DNA from: Drosophila miranda
Taxonomy: Eukaryota > Arthropoda > Insecta > Diptera > Drosophilidae
Direction of reading: 5' to 3'
NCBI RefSeq assembly: GCF_003369915.1
Contig: NC_046675.1
Location: 20,398,001 to 20,462,000 of the forward strand
Length of the DNA: 64,000 nucleotides
The number at the start of each line of letters is the position of its first letter. Positions within the stretch are counted from its first letter, which is position 1. The notes under the pieces were generated by a model. It was not told the origin of the DNA, did no database searches, and saw only the letters and a program-made list of their open reading frames with translations. Made by a program: the position numbers and the translations under genes. Shown here piece by piece: positions 38,480 to 50,486 of the stretch.

Positions 38480-41400
38480 CATTCTGCATAGCTTTGCCTG
38501 TGCGTTTGCATCTGTGGGCTGGACTTGTACGAGTATTTTATAACTTGTTGGCTTAACTTCCATAGAGTTTTGTCTGTTTTGTTTGGTTCCCAGCGCAGCC
38601 AAGTCCCAGTCCCAGTCCCTCCAAAAGTGCCGAAGTGTTTGTGTCTGTGGTTGCGCTTAGTTTGGCAATTGTTTTCGAAAAATTCCTTAAGCTGCAAAAT
38701 GTTTGTTATCAAACAATTTTTTTTGTGTCTTTTTCAGGGGTTGGTTGCTGGCTGCCTCCTGCCACGGCTGTTGCCACTGCCAATGCCACAGCCACTGCTG
38801 GCTCACTAATGAGAACGATCCCAGAAGGAGTTTCGCTCCTAATTAGTTAGATTTTAATAGGTGCAGTTTCGCAGCAGTTATCTCGAGTGCTCTGAAATAA
38901 TTGAAACTACTGTGCTGCGAGAGACGAAATGATTTGCATAAGGGTGGGGCAGGAGCACTATCAGCCACAATTTATGAATTCTTTAGCCGTCCTGCATACG
39001 TGCACATATATCAGAAAATAATAGAAAATCCTTTCATACCCTTCTCTACCTGGCAAATACTGCTGTCTTCTGACAGAGAATAGCAGAGCATTTCGATTAT
39101 CAAGTTTTTGGCCATATCAATATTTGGACAAGCGTTTGAAATTGATAATTGAAAAGTGTGCGGCCAACGATACGTATGAGTAATGTGCAGAGAGGAGACC
39201 ATTGTTTGAGACGCCGCACTAGTTATGTGGGAGTGTGTGTGTGTTAAAGGATTTCCGTATACCGTATCTGAAATGAAAATCAAATACCAAGTGGAAAGCG
39301 AATTGAGTGAGAGGATGGGTGGGGCGTAAGGCCAGGGCACAGGCAGAACAGAATTAATTTGTGTGCAAATATTTTAGTATATTTTTGGGTTTTTAAAAGG
39401 ATCTCTTCTCCCTCTCTCTTTTTCTCTGAGTGTGTGCTGCTGGCAATTTCAATTTCTTTTCGAACGTAATGCTTCAACAATTCGCCACGCCAGAGGGCAC
39501 TCACGTGCCCGGTCGGTCTGCTGATTAAGGTGGATTGCAGGCCAGCAACATGCATTTTTTGTGCAACAGAAACGGCACAGGGTAGAGGCACAGGCAGAGG
39601 CAGAGGCAATGCAGCGTGTCCTTGCTGGCTTCCATGAGGTAAAACGTTAAATTGTATTAGCCTAAAACATTTCATTACCTCAGCCTCAGTCCAACTCAAG
39701 CAATCAGCCTGGAATAGCATTGGGAGATTTTCTCCAAAAGAGAAAGAGATCCAGAAGCGGCTGGGAGAGGAGGGTGGGAAGGCCCGTAGCATGCTTTTCG
39801 GTGTTACTTGCCCCTGGCGTGTGCAGCTAATAAAAATGAAAATATTATGCAACAAGTAACCAAAAGTATACAGCCCTCAATGGCTCCCAGGCAGACAGCA
39901 CCGAGTGGCGCTTTATTAGCTGACCCATCTCGTCCTCGTGCTGCTCCTGCTGCTCCTTTTCTCACATCCATCCTTCCGCCCACTCATAATCCCGTGTAAA
40001 ATTGTTTTCAAACTGCAGAGTGCATTTCGTGTAGCTGCCGCTGCTGCTGCAGGGCAGGCATTGGACTGCTTGTTCCTTCTTTTGTTGGTCAGGTCCAAAG
40101 AACACACACAGACACACCCGCAAACGAAACGGGGGAAAAAAGCAGACACGAGTGTGTGTGCCAAAACATAGAAATAATTTCAATCATGGCACAGTAATTC
40201 CCCAGAACACTTTCCAGCACCTTCAACAGCCAAACGAGACCCGAGCGCCAGCTCTAACATCAGTCCGCCGGGTCGTAGACTCTTAAAGATGCAGAAATGA
40301 ATGCCGCAGCAGCAAGCACTTGGATTCTGGTCTCATTTAATTGCAAGAGTGCTGCTGCTACAGCTTGTAGCTCAAGTAGATGAACAGAAAGAAACTAAAC
40401 ATACATATATAGAGTAGATTAAAGTGGCTATTCAGGTGCTGTACTTAAGAGGAAGTATTCAGCTAAGGAAAATGTGAATAGGTGGGCGAGAAAATGAATT
40501 GTTGCTGAATGAAGTGCAAGCAGCAGATAGCAATTCATGCATAGATTTAAATAAATAGGAACATTAAAGAATATCTCCAATTTAAGTCAAGATTCGATTG
40601 CACTTTCGGAGGCATTGATAAAGCGAAAACATTTTACAAGAGTGTTCATATCCATTTTGGTTCCCCAATTCAGATAGTGGTTCAGAGATCTCTTTGTGCT
40701 GTTTGTGATTATATATAGTTTAGTCTACTCTACTGTTTGGGAAAGCCTTTCATGTACATGTAACGGGTGTAACGAGCATTTTTATTTTATTTAATAACTC
40801 CCTTGTTCAGGACTCCTCTCAGGACTCTTCTGCCTAGGAATCTGTGTTAGGCAATAACTAATTTGCTGTATTGAGTGCACACAAACTTATTTCCACTAAA
40901 TAAATTTTAATTTGCTTGAAGAAGGCACAGGACTGTTCATGCATGCTCGAATTCCTATACAGCTACAAAAAAGGACCAAGTGAACAGTGGATGGTTCGGG
41001 GACAGGGTAGAGGATATGCCAACACTCGCTATTTATGAGTTAATCAACCATGAACTTTAAAGCCCTCGCTCTGAAATGCAAAAAGGACACCAAAGCCACG
41101 GCACAGCAACCGCACTCCAGACCCGATAATGAATTTGCATTTTCTACAGCTACTAGAGGCATTTTCCGGCTGTTGTGTCGGGCTCTGTTCATGCACATGA
41201 CCACGGACCAACCGAACGACCGAACGACCGTCCGACCGTTCGACCGGCAAACAAAATAACACAGAACAAAGCAAAACAAATGAAAACCAATTAAAATTTA
41301 ATGATTATGCAGTTCGCATAGAAGAGCAGCATTTTCCACACTTCAATGGTAACACCAAGGTTTTTGTTGATTGTAATGAATTTTTGCTCTATTATACAAA

Positions 41401-44400
41401 ACCAAGCATCTGTCTGTCTGGCCCTAAGCTTTATGTTGGATCCTGTTCGCTTCCAAGTTTTAATTGCAAGCTTAATTCCGCATGAAATACTCGTACCCCA
41501 AAACATAATTTAATTATCTGTCAATCTTTTAACCAATGATTAAAAATTGCTATCCACTTTCCCCACGTGGACGCGCCCTTCGTCGTGGAGAACCACCTTT
41601 TGCATTGGCATATTGTGTACAGTGAATACCTCATAAAGCAAGAGGAAACGATTCAGAGACAAACAGGAAATCAAACGCAAACCACAGCTGAAAGGCAATA
41701 CCGAGCCGCGGAAATACGAAATACCCAAGATGGAGCGACAACAACGGACACTGCCGGAGAAGAGCAGAGTGGATTGGAGAAGCGGAATGAAGAAGTATAA
41801 GAATAAGTAACTGTAGCTGTAGCTGGTGGCCACGGGTTGATGACAAGCAGATTACGTTTCCGTTGCCGTTGACAACCGAAACCGAAACCGGAAGCGAATG
41901 AGTAGCGTATAAATGTATTTATAATACAGAGTGAAAATATGTCCCCGAACCCAGTCCGCCAGTCCCCCAGTCCGAACTTTCCGACTTGAAAAGTATGCTA
42001 CTTAAACCAACCCAGACGCACACACACATACACATACACAGACGCAGACGCATACATGGACGCATGGTTGGAGGAAAAATTGCAAATTAGCAATTGCTTA
42101 TGTGAAAGTGAAATGAACGGAAACGGAGGCCCCCAATGGCCGTAAAAGGGACAGCGAGCAGTGTAAACAGAGCATTTGTAGAGCCACTACAAAAAATAGA
42201 GCAAAGAGAAGAAAAAATGGATGGGATGAAGGCCAAGTGTAAATGCGGCCATCAATTAGGGGGCGGGGCAGATCGATGCTTGGCTGGATTTGCTATTTAT
42301 ATACATCAAAGTACGGGCCGGGCCTCACTCGCAGCGGTTCATTTGGCCCGAGGCGAGGCCCTCAAACGGGTATAGAGTATCTGATGTTCGCCTTAGCAGA
42401 GGGTACCGCTCGTTTGTCTATTTTTCCCTACTTACAGCCAATTTAAAGTGCAAGTTTAGAGTGGCCAGGCCAGGCCAGGCCAGCCAGATCGGGCCTGTTG
42501 AGGTCTTCCCAGATACGAGTATGTGTGACCGGAAGAAGCGGCCAACAAGCAAGGCTTAGGGCCTAACCCAGGCCCAAGAACTCAAGTAGCTATTGACAGC
42601 ACACCCTCGCACACATCTGTATGTGTGTGTGTGTACACGAAAGTACGAAAGTATGCATGTCACTGTGGTTGAGGGTAGGAAATGAGTTTCAAAGTGCTTA
42701 AAAGTGCCTGCTGCTGCCGTTTGGCTTTCAGTGCGCTGGCCCGGAGTGTCAGCGTTGCGCTACATTAGATTAAACAGCTTAAGAAGCCAACCAGGAATAC
42801 CAGGACATAGCAAGCAGAACAGAGCACCAGCAGCAGCAACCGAAATTCATGGTTTAAGCTGGCGACGTGGCGTATGAGCAATGTCGCCCTCTGACTTTGC
42901 TTTTCCCCTGACTCTGGGACTGGGATGCTGATGCGGTCTTCTTGTGCGATGTGGCAGAAAAATTAGTGACCCTGAATTAAATTGTCATTATTTTCAACTC
43001 ACTCGAAAAGATGCGCAAAATACACACACACAAACACAGATACACACTCGCATTCACACACGCATGAGTGTTAGTATTTTGAGGGCCTGCTGAAAAGCGG
43101 ATTTAATATGAAAATTCCGCATTACGAGTTGTTTGTCGTTTCGCTTTGTGTACTCCACATACACATATGTATGCACAGGCAATCGCCTGCATGTGTGTGT
43201 GCTGGTATCTGTGTGAGTTTTGCGATTGAAATTCAATTACTTGTGTCCCTTTTTGCTGCCGCCCCAAAAGTGGAAAAAAAACCCATACCGAGAGGGCTGC
43301 AAAACTTTTTCGCCCACAAAAAAGTCGCCATATTCAGGGCTCGATGTGTCCGTGCGTGTGTGTATCTGTGAGCTTTATATCTGCTAAATGTCATCTCGCC
43401 AGAGCTACAGCATAACTTTGAACAACTGTCAACGGGGGTCAGCGGGTGGCAACATGGAGAGATCCAGAGCAGCCAGCCATACGTACATGCCCTTTGAGGT
43501 TGGTTAACTGTCTCATGCGTGGTCCGACGTTTACAGTTTGAGCTTTAGCTTGCCTCTGTGTGTATACACTTGTGTGTGACTGTAATCTAGGCAGAGGCTA
43601 CCGAAAAATACACAAAAAAAGAAACTATCAGCCATCAGGCCATTCTCTTACAGAACGAAAACGAGAACACACCGAGAGACATTCGCAAACATGACACATG
43701 AAGTTATTGCCTCTCGTCTGGCAATCACATAAATCAAACTTTTGTCTTGCAGGTGGCAAGAGGTCGTCCTGTACCATTCCCCAGATAGGATCAGGCAGGG
43801 ACAGCGGCTGGACCATGATATTTTCTGGAGCTGCTTATGAGTTTATTATGCCACACATAAATTGAGATTTTATTTATATTTTGTCTGTACATTTTAATAA
43901 TTTGTGGGTTTGTGAAGAGTACCATTTTGACCTTCATTCAAATCAAATTACTCGTAAATTTAATAAAGTTAAATACGATTAACCAATCATTTAATGGAGA
44001 GCACTTGTAATTAAATATGCATCTGCTTAGCTGAGTTACAGAAACATTACAAAACAATATAAAATATGATTTGAGGAAATGTAAATTAATCAAAGCCTTA
44101 GCAAAGCAGATTCAGAAGAGCGGGATATGTATTTTATATCCCCAATGATTGATTATATGATGAGCAGCAATTTATAAAAGAGTTTTAAAATTATACTGCA
44201 GCAAATATTAAGAAAATGTTTCCTTTTTAAGTAATTGTTTTTCTTACGTTTTTTGGAGCTCCCAATGTCAACAGATAAGATGAAAAATTAATATATACTA
44301 AGTGTGAATATTTAAATATTCTTTTAATTTTATATAGGTTTAGATTTCAGGGAGAACTAGCAACTAATTAGGTCTTCAAGTCTATCTGTTGTATAATTTA

Positions 44401-45704
44401 AGGTTGTATATTTAGATAAATTTAGTCGAATCTATTACGATATAAATTGTTGAAGAATAAAATGCCTTGCAGACGCCTAGTTCATACATTTACATACATT
44501 CGCTTTGACAATTATTTCATATGTAGTGTATGAGGTTCAACTATTTTTCTCTCAGTGTTCGCAATACTCCTCCCACATTGGATTGTGTGATCGACACATG
44601 CGTTTCAATCATAAAACCGCCTTAGGTTGGAAGATGTTTTGCCCGGAGTGAGGAACAAATAAAATTAATGATACGCAAATGCAAATGAAGGAAATAAATC
44701 CATAAAAGCATATTTAAAACATGTGGCCTTATCCTCCTCCCGGTCCAATACACATGTGCAAAATCATTTTTGTTTTATTTTTCAGCTCTTTTTATGTGCT
44801 GGTTGTTGTACCTTTTACGTCAATTGGAATGCCATACATTTCAATGATTACGACGCGCAAATATTCAATCAACTGTTTGTCTGCTGGGTCTAGACCCGCC
44901 TCCACCTTTGCTTCCTGGTACCTCTCCTCTCCTCTCTTATTTATGGGCCTGTTTCTGGGGTCCGTCCGCCGGCCGATGATTGTTCGATGTGCCTCAGAGC
45001 AACAGCAGGCAGGCAGTAGAGAATCGAACGATTTCAGCATTTTTTCCACGTTTATTATTTTAAATAATCGATTCTGTGTCCACATACATTCGCATATACG
45101 AATATTTTGAGAGAGAAGGGAGAGTAAGACGGCGAAGGGGCATATATTTTATGGCCGCAAGCTAAGGACACTCATTATGCGGCTCGGCCAGTAATAACAA
45201 CGTGAATAAGAAACAAGAGCGGTTTGCCAGCCAAGGCAAGCCGATATGGCAATACGCTTTCAATAAGAAGTTACTCATAGATCTAGCTATAGAGATATAG
45301 ATGGTGGCAGGGTGAATCTATTGGGAAGAGTGCTCAGATCTAGAGCAATTTGTTTGTGGCCACTAAATTGGCCAACAACACTCCTGTGTGTGTCTGTGTG
45401 TGAGGCGTCACAGCTGCGGTTCATAAATAAAAATAAATACATCGCTTGATTTATATGGCCCTAATGAGCTCAGCGCCCAGTTCAACCGACTTTGAACCGA
45501 AAAACGCCCAAAAGGAAAACCACCAAAATAAATAAATAAAATCCGCCAGCACATCATGTAAATGCTGTGCAAATAAAAAGATACTTTCGGTTGGCGAATG
45601 GTGAGTGGGCATAAAAGATGGCTATGCAGTTGCCGAAGAGTCGCAGTGTTCCCTACTTTTCAGCTGCTTAGCCGCCAGGCAGAGGCCGTTTATTTGATAC
45701 GTGC

Positions 45705-45705
<1 letters not shown>

Positions 45706-45743
<38 letters not shown>
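45706..45743. repeat. (CA)n microsatellite
   Basis: About 19 uninterrupted CA units. Confidence 0.95.
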
Positions 45744-45747
<4 letters not shown>

Positions 45748-47577
45748 GCCACCACCCCCATCTACACGTAGTAGTAGTAGGCTGTCAGCCAGTGAGTCCT
45801 CTCTATTCTACCAATTTGGTTCAGCGTGCTCTACGTTTGATTTGCTTTCAGTGCGTGCCCATCATCATCAGCATTAGGCATGATTGTTGTTGTTATTAGA
45901 CAAATATATATAAAGAAAGAGATAGCTGTCAATGAAGCGAGGAAGAGAGAAGGAGTAGAACAACTGTTTCTGGCATAATGACGCTAATTTTGTATGGTCC
46001 GGTAACGTAGCCGTTAACATTACCATCTCTACTGTCCGGCATTCATCCCGAAATGAAACAAAATAACTTATGAGGCAAATATTTCAAGTCTTGGCCGCAT
46101 CCCGGCCTAATGTCAGGTGATTTGACAATGGCATTTATTAATTAAAACATGTGTCGCACGCACGAGCGCACACAGACACAGCGGGGCAGGTCAGGTCAGG
46201 CCCAGACGCCATTGATTCGTCGTAGCACTCGGAGCGAAATGAAAACAAAGCAGGCCAACAAAACAAAATAGAAGGGTATACTCCGATTGAACAGGTTAAT
46301 TAGAAGGAGATTCTATAAGAATAAATTAATCTATGGATAAGGTATTAGAGACCGATCAGATCTGATCTACTTTTAAGGAATCTATTGAAGAACCCAACAA
46401 AAATCATACAAAATATATGAGCAATTGTTGATCCCACTAAAGAAATATAAAACAGTGACAAGCTATCGACATATGGTGGAATATTATGAAGCAATTGATT
46501 AAAGGATGAATTGATTGCCGCTTGGCAACCCTGTTGGCCAAACTGGTATCAACTCTGGTCGCCGCTTGTTCTTCTCTGAGGAGAGCAAGAGACAGGGACA
46601 GGACATGCCGCAGGCAATGGGACAGGGACAGAGCAGAGCAAATGAAGTCACGTACGTGCGATTTTTCTTCTGCTTTGGGGCACATATTAAAATACGTGCG
46701 TCTCGCTTTTACTATAACTTTTACACACACACACACAGGGACAGAGGGCCATGGAAAGGCACACACATGCACATTAATGGTGGCATGATGAGGCAGCTAA
46801 GTTAGCGTGTTTGTTGTTGCTGTGTTTGCTGGCCCACTCACAAAAGGGCTACAAATGACTTAGGCTTCTGGGTGAGGGCCCCTTGTTCCCCTTTTGTTTT
46901 TTGGCTTTATTTTTATTAATTTTTTTTTTTGGTTTTACGAGTATGTGTGCTCGCGTGCGTGTATATATTTGTTTCAATTTCAATGACTGCAAGCAACATT
47001 TGCACTTAGTAAATAAAATATAACAAACGCAGGCCAAAACTTTTCTGGGGCCTCGCTTCGTTTAAAGTTTGCCACACATTTTGCTTAATATTTTGTATTC
47101 GGTTCTTTGTTCTCCAGTTGGACAGCAGCCAGAGTCCAGAGGAGGAACCAGAGATCCAGAGCCGCTCATTTGCATTTTGGCTGTTGGCTGCAGTGTCAGT
47201 GCTCGGCAAACATAAAAGTGGAAAATGGGAAATGGGCCAATGAACTTGCAGACAAAAGTCGTGGATGGGGCCTGGACCGAGCGGACCACCACCGGGCGCA
47301 GTAGGACACAGAATATGCCTGCTCCATTTTCGCCACAGCTCCATCTGTGTGCAGCATAAGGGCTGCGAGATACTGTCCAAAGTTGATCACTATTTTGGGA
47401 TCACATCAGGCAGCAATTTCAATAAGGAAAGAACTGACCCAACATCGATGCACGTTTTTTTGCGATAAAGGAAATCCCCCAGAAGGGGCCTCCAAACACT
47501 CTCCAGCCTGTCTGAGACAAGCCAAACAAACAGAAACAATATCGCATCCTCTCACCTCTTTGCCTTTAGCCCATGTT

Positions 47578-47632
47578 CTGTGTCCTGTGTCCTGTGTCCC
47601 GTGTCCCGTGTCCCGTGTCCCGTGTCCCGTGC
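47578..47632. repeat. (TGTCCCG)n heptamer array
   Basis: Two TGTCCTG units followed by about five TGTCCCG units, just beyond the 3' end of the cysteine-rich gene cluster. Confidence 0.9.
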
Positions 47633-47651
47633 TTTGTACTGTGTAGCCCGC

Positions 47652-47780
47652 CCATTGTTGACTTGATTTGTATGCGCCTTGGCTTAGTCCAATGGCCACT
47701 TTGTTTTGGTCTGGGGTCCAGGCACTTGAAATTCCCCCATGCAGGCAGCTTTATTGAATTTCCTGTGATATGTAAAGCAA
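47652..47780. repeat. 3' flank copy of the cluster's duplication unit
   Basis: ATTGTTGACTTGATTT, a CGCCTTGGCTTAGTCC-type block and a GCAGCTTTATTGAATTTCCT-type block match the flanks at 48532-48570 and 49340-49410. This is the outermost copy and contains an AATAAA on the minus strand (47750-47755) that could end the transcript of the first gene; the copy at 49390 has AATGAA there and the one at 48580 lacks the block. Confidence 0.75.
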
Positions 47781-47892
47781 CATTTCTCAAGGCATTCCAG
47801 TGGCTGGGGAAAAAGCAGTAACCATAAAAGTTGAAACTGCCCGTATATTTAATATTATTTTCTTAAATAAAATATATATACATTCGTAGTTT

Positions 47893-48488
47893 TTAATATA
47901 TTCGGATAATAGTGAGGCAGAGGACGAGTACCCTGGAAAGGCGATTTCGGGATACATGGTCTTTTGAATGACAGTCACACGATTGCAGACAGAGATCACA
48001 GGTCTCATCCTCGTTCCAGCTAGAGTTCTGATGATAGAAGCGTCCCCTAAGTTGTTGACATCCTATTTCCGCGTTCCAAAAGCAGCACCAGTCCCATATC
48101 TCACCTGTAAAATATCAAATCAATCTAATACAACCGATATCTGATTGAAATGCATACCAATCTGTTCGTAATTATCTGGCACACATGCCCAAAATAATCC
48201 ATTATCAGCGGCTCTATTGGAGTGTTTTTCTTTTGGTCTTATTTTCTCTTGATCTGTGATATTTTCACAGTAGATGCCGGGGGATTCGACTCTCGGACAA
48301 CCGGACTGAGTCTTCTTACAATCGCCGCACTGTACCGACTCCAATTGAGCCACATCGACTTATTAAAGTTATGCTCTTCAGTTGTATGCTCTAACTATAT
48401 GTAAAAATTATGCTTACTCACCACAGATTGCGTTCCATATCATGTTTGAGATGCTCAACAGGGTTAGTAGATCAAATTTGATAATCAT
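47893..48488 (-). CDS. Cysteine-rich secreted protein, tandem copy A
   Basis: I do not recognise this family. Exons in reading order: 48488-48422, 48358-48158, 48104-47893; 480 nt, 159 aa, GT-AG introns of 63 and 53 bp. Residues 1-22 form a signal-peptide-like leader, exon 1 ending in the first base of a Gly codon. The mature part has 12 cysteines: CxxC near its start, single Cys residues, a WDWCCFW motif, GCQQL, CxxC and CxC, enough for six disulfides. There are two possible N-glycosylation sites (NIT, NSS). The last 15 residues are hydrophobic and could be a short anchor or GPI signal. All 12 cysteines, the intron positions and phases match copies B and C, which lie directly upstream on the same strand, so the array arose by tandem duplication. 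Copy A is the most diverged. It is likely exported; its role is unknown. Confidence 0.82.
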
Positions 48489-48516
48489 CACTGATAGAAA
48501 ACTTTTGATATTGAAA

Positions 48517-48600
48517 AGAATCTCCCTGGATGTATTGTTGACTTGATTTCTAAACGCCTTGGCCTAGTCCCTATGTAAAACAACATATGTCAGGGCATTC
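48517..48600. repeat. Duplication-unit spacer between copies A and B
   Basis: Matches 49324-49410 nearly base for base from AAAAGAATCTCCCTGGATGT onward, but lacks the roughly 30-base block GCAAGCAGCTTC...GATATGTG present there and, in variant form, at 47741-47775. This dates that deletion after the duplication. Confidence 0.8.
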
Positions 48601-48685
48601 ACAGTGCATTCTCAGTGCATAGTCGGCAATTGGCTCAACACAAAAGCAGCACAATATCATATAAAAGTGGAAACTGCAAGAATTC

Positions 48686-49295
48686 TTAGTATATTTCGTA
48701 TATGTACAATAGTTTAGAGTAAATTCCGATAATAGTGTAGCAAAGCAGCAGTACTCTGGCAAGGCCACTTCTGGCTTCATTTGCTCCTGTATCGCAGCCG
48801 CACGACCACAGACAGAGCATACAGGTAATATTCCAGTCTTCATGCAGCTGATAGTAGTGTCCCGTAAGCTGTTGGCATCCCATTTTCGGGTTCCAAAAGC
48901 AGCACCAATCCCATATATCACCTGGAAAATATGAAATCCGTCTGGTTATAGAAATATATGTACCATATAGCCTGCATACCTGTCACTTCGTAATCATCGG
49001 GCACACATTGTGCAAGTGTTCCTTTTGTAGCGGTTTTTTTTGGTTTAATTTTCTCTCGATCTGTTGCATTATCGCAGAAGATGCCGGAGGTTGCAAGACC
49101 AGCGCACGCGTACTGAACACTGTCACAGCTCGCGCACTTTGGTGACTCCAATTGAGTCCCATCGACTGCTTGATGGTATTCTATTCAATTGAATGCTCTC
49201 ACTGAAGGTAATACTTCTGCGGACTTACCATAAAAAGAGTTCCATGTTATGATTGAGATGCTCAACAGACTTACTAGATCAAATTTGAAAATCAT
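48686..49295 (-). CDS. Cysteine-rich secreted protein, tandem copy B
   Basis: Unrecognised family, same architecture as copy A. Exons in reading order: 49295-49229, 49165-48980, 48921-48686; 489 nt, 162 aa, introns 63 and 58 bp. It has a signal-peptide-like leader (residues 1-22), the full set of 12 mature cysteines with WDWCCFW and GCQQL, and possible N-glycosylation sites NAT and NIT. The C-terminal tail is longer than in A by about ten residues (SKLLYIYEIY) and is hydrophobic and tyrosine-rich. The start is the ATG opening the leader, conserved in position in all three copies; an initiator-like ATCAGT sits just before it. Its closest relative is copy C, from which it differs almost only at amino-acid-changing sites. 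It is intact and probably expressed as an exported, disulfide-rich protein; function unknown. Confidence 0.82.
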
Positions 49296-49323
49296 CACTG
49301 ATTGAAAACATTTGATATTGAAA

Positions 49324-49420
49324 AGAATCTCCCTGGATGTATTGTTGACTTGATTTCTAAACGCCTTAGCCTAGTCCCTATGCAAGCAGCTTCATTGAAT
49401 TTCCTGATATGTGAAAGAAC
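49324..49420. repeat. Duplication-unit spacer between copies B and C
   Basis: The fullest copy of the spacer: it carries both the AAAAGAATCTCCCTGG block shared with 48517 and the GCAGCTTCATTGAATTTCCT block shared with 47741. Confidence 0.8.
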
Positions 49421-49521
49421 ATATGTCAGGGCATTCACAGTGCATTCTCAGTGCATAGTCGGCAATTGGCTCAACACAAAAGCAGCACAATATCGTATAA
49501 AAGTGGAAACTGCAAGAATTT

Positions 49522-50131
49522 TTAGTATATTTCGTATATGTACAATAGTTTAGAGTAAATTCCGATAATAGTGTAGCAAAGCAGCAGTACTCTGGTAAGG
49601 CCACTTCTGGCTTCATTTTCTCCTGTATCGCAGCCGCATGTGTGCAGACAGTACATACAGTAATCATTCCAGTCTTCATACTGCTGATAGTGGTGTCCCG
49701 CAAGCTGTTGGCATCCCATTTTTGGGTTCCATAAGCAGCAAGAGTCCCATAAAATACCTGGAAAATATGAAATCAGTCTGGTAATACAAATATATGTACC
49801 ATATAGCCTGCATACCTGTCACTTCGTAATCATTGGGCACACATTGTGCAAGTGTTCCATTTGTAGCGGTTTTCTTTGGTTTAATTTTCCCTCGATCTGT
49901 TGCATTTTCGCAGGAGATGCCGGAGGTTTTAAGATTAGTGCAGAATTACTGAAATTCGTCACAGCTCGTGCACTTTGGTGACTCAAATTGAGTCCCATCG
50001 ACTGCTTGAAGGTATTCTATTCAATTGAATGCTCTCACTGAAGGTAATTCTTCTGCGGACTTACCATAAAAAGAGCTCCATGTTATGATTGAGATGCTCA
50101 ACAGACTTACTAGACCAAATTTGATAAACAT
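49522..50131 (-). pseudogene. Cysteine-rich secreted protein, tandem copy C, with in-frame stop
   Basis: Exons in reading order: 50131-50065, 50001-49816, 49757-49522, with the same exon lengths (67, 186, 236) and splice sites as copy B. A TAA codon at 49946-49948 interrupts exon 2 where copy B has TAC (Tyr), after about 38 codons. No other lesion is seen: no frameshift, intact splice sites, all 12 mature cysteines kept, normal stop at the end. It is therefore a very recent pseudogene, a polymorphic null allele, a sequencing error, or, less likely, a read-through gene. The sequence just upstream of its start codon has lost the similarity to the A and B upstream regions, including the ATCAGT, so its promoter may also differ. 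Confidence 0.75.
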
Positions 50132-50481
50132 CTCCGATGAAGAATTTTGTTATTTTTATTTTGTTTTTTTTTTTTTGGAAAGGAATCTCTCTGTATATGT
50201 ATTTTGACTGCACTGGAAATTTCCTTTATTTTTCAGATACACTCATCTGCATTATTTACGTGCCCAGCGACCTTCTTTCTACCCTACGAGTACGGGCGTG
50301 TTCATGTGTGCTGGAGACGGTGTGAAGGTGAGATCTGAAAGCTGGAAGCTGGGTGGGGATGGTGGTGAGAGTTAGGCCCTCCAAAACTGATGAGGGTTAA
50401 TTTGCCAACGGCTCAACAATTCATCAGCCAGTCCAATTAACTAAGCGCGACCCATTTCCCGGCCGCTGCCACGCGACTCCA
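50132..50481. other. Spacer between copy C and the transposon
   Basis: Contains a 12-base T run and weak similarity to the cluster spacer at 50177-50190 (GGAAAGGAATCTC). The rest shows nothing I can identify. Its last bases, CGCCG at 50482-50486, are the left target duplication of the element. Confidence 0.5.
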
Positions 50482-50486
50482 CGCCG

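Larger units (their letters stand above)
31031..47640. other. Long non-coding stretch between nAChRalpha2 and the cysteine-rich cluster
   Basis: I find no coding exon with credible splice sites and protein character on either strand. It is mostly Drosophila-type non-coding DNA with microsatellites, a 13-base C run at 32596-32608, a perfect 24-bp tandem duplication at 38169-38216, and a long AT-rich block at 43850-44720. The overlapping open frames of 97-129 codons at 44721-45110 on the two strands lack supporting evidence. Upstream regulatory DNA or untranslated exons of nAChRalpha2 may be here but cannot be recognised. Confidence 0.45.

Noticed and set aside
44721..45110. Overlapping open frames on both strands (129 and 97 codons)
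   Set aside because: The plus frame has a hydrophobic segment and the minus frame looks moderately protein-like, but no splice partner, start context or similarity supports either.
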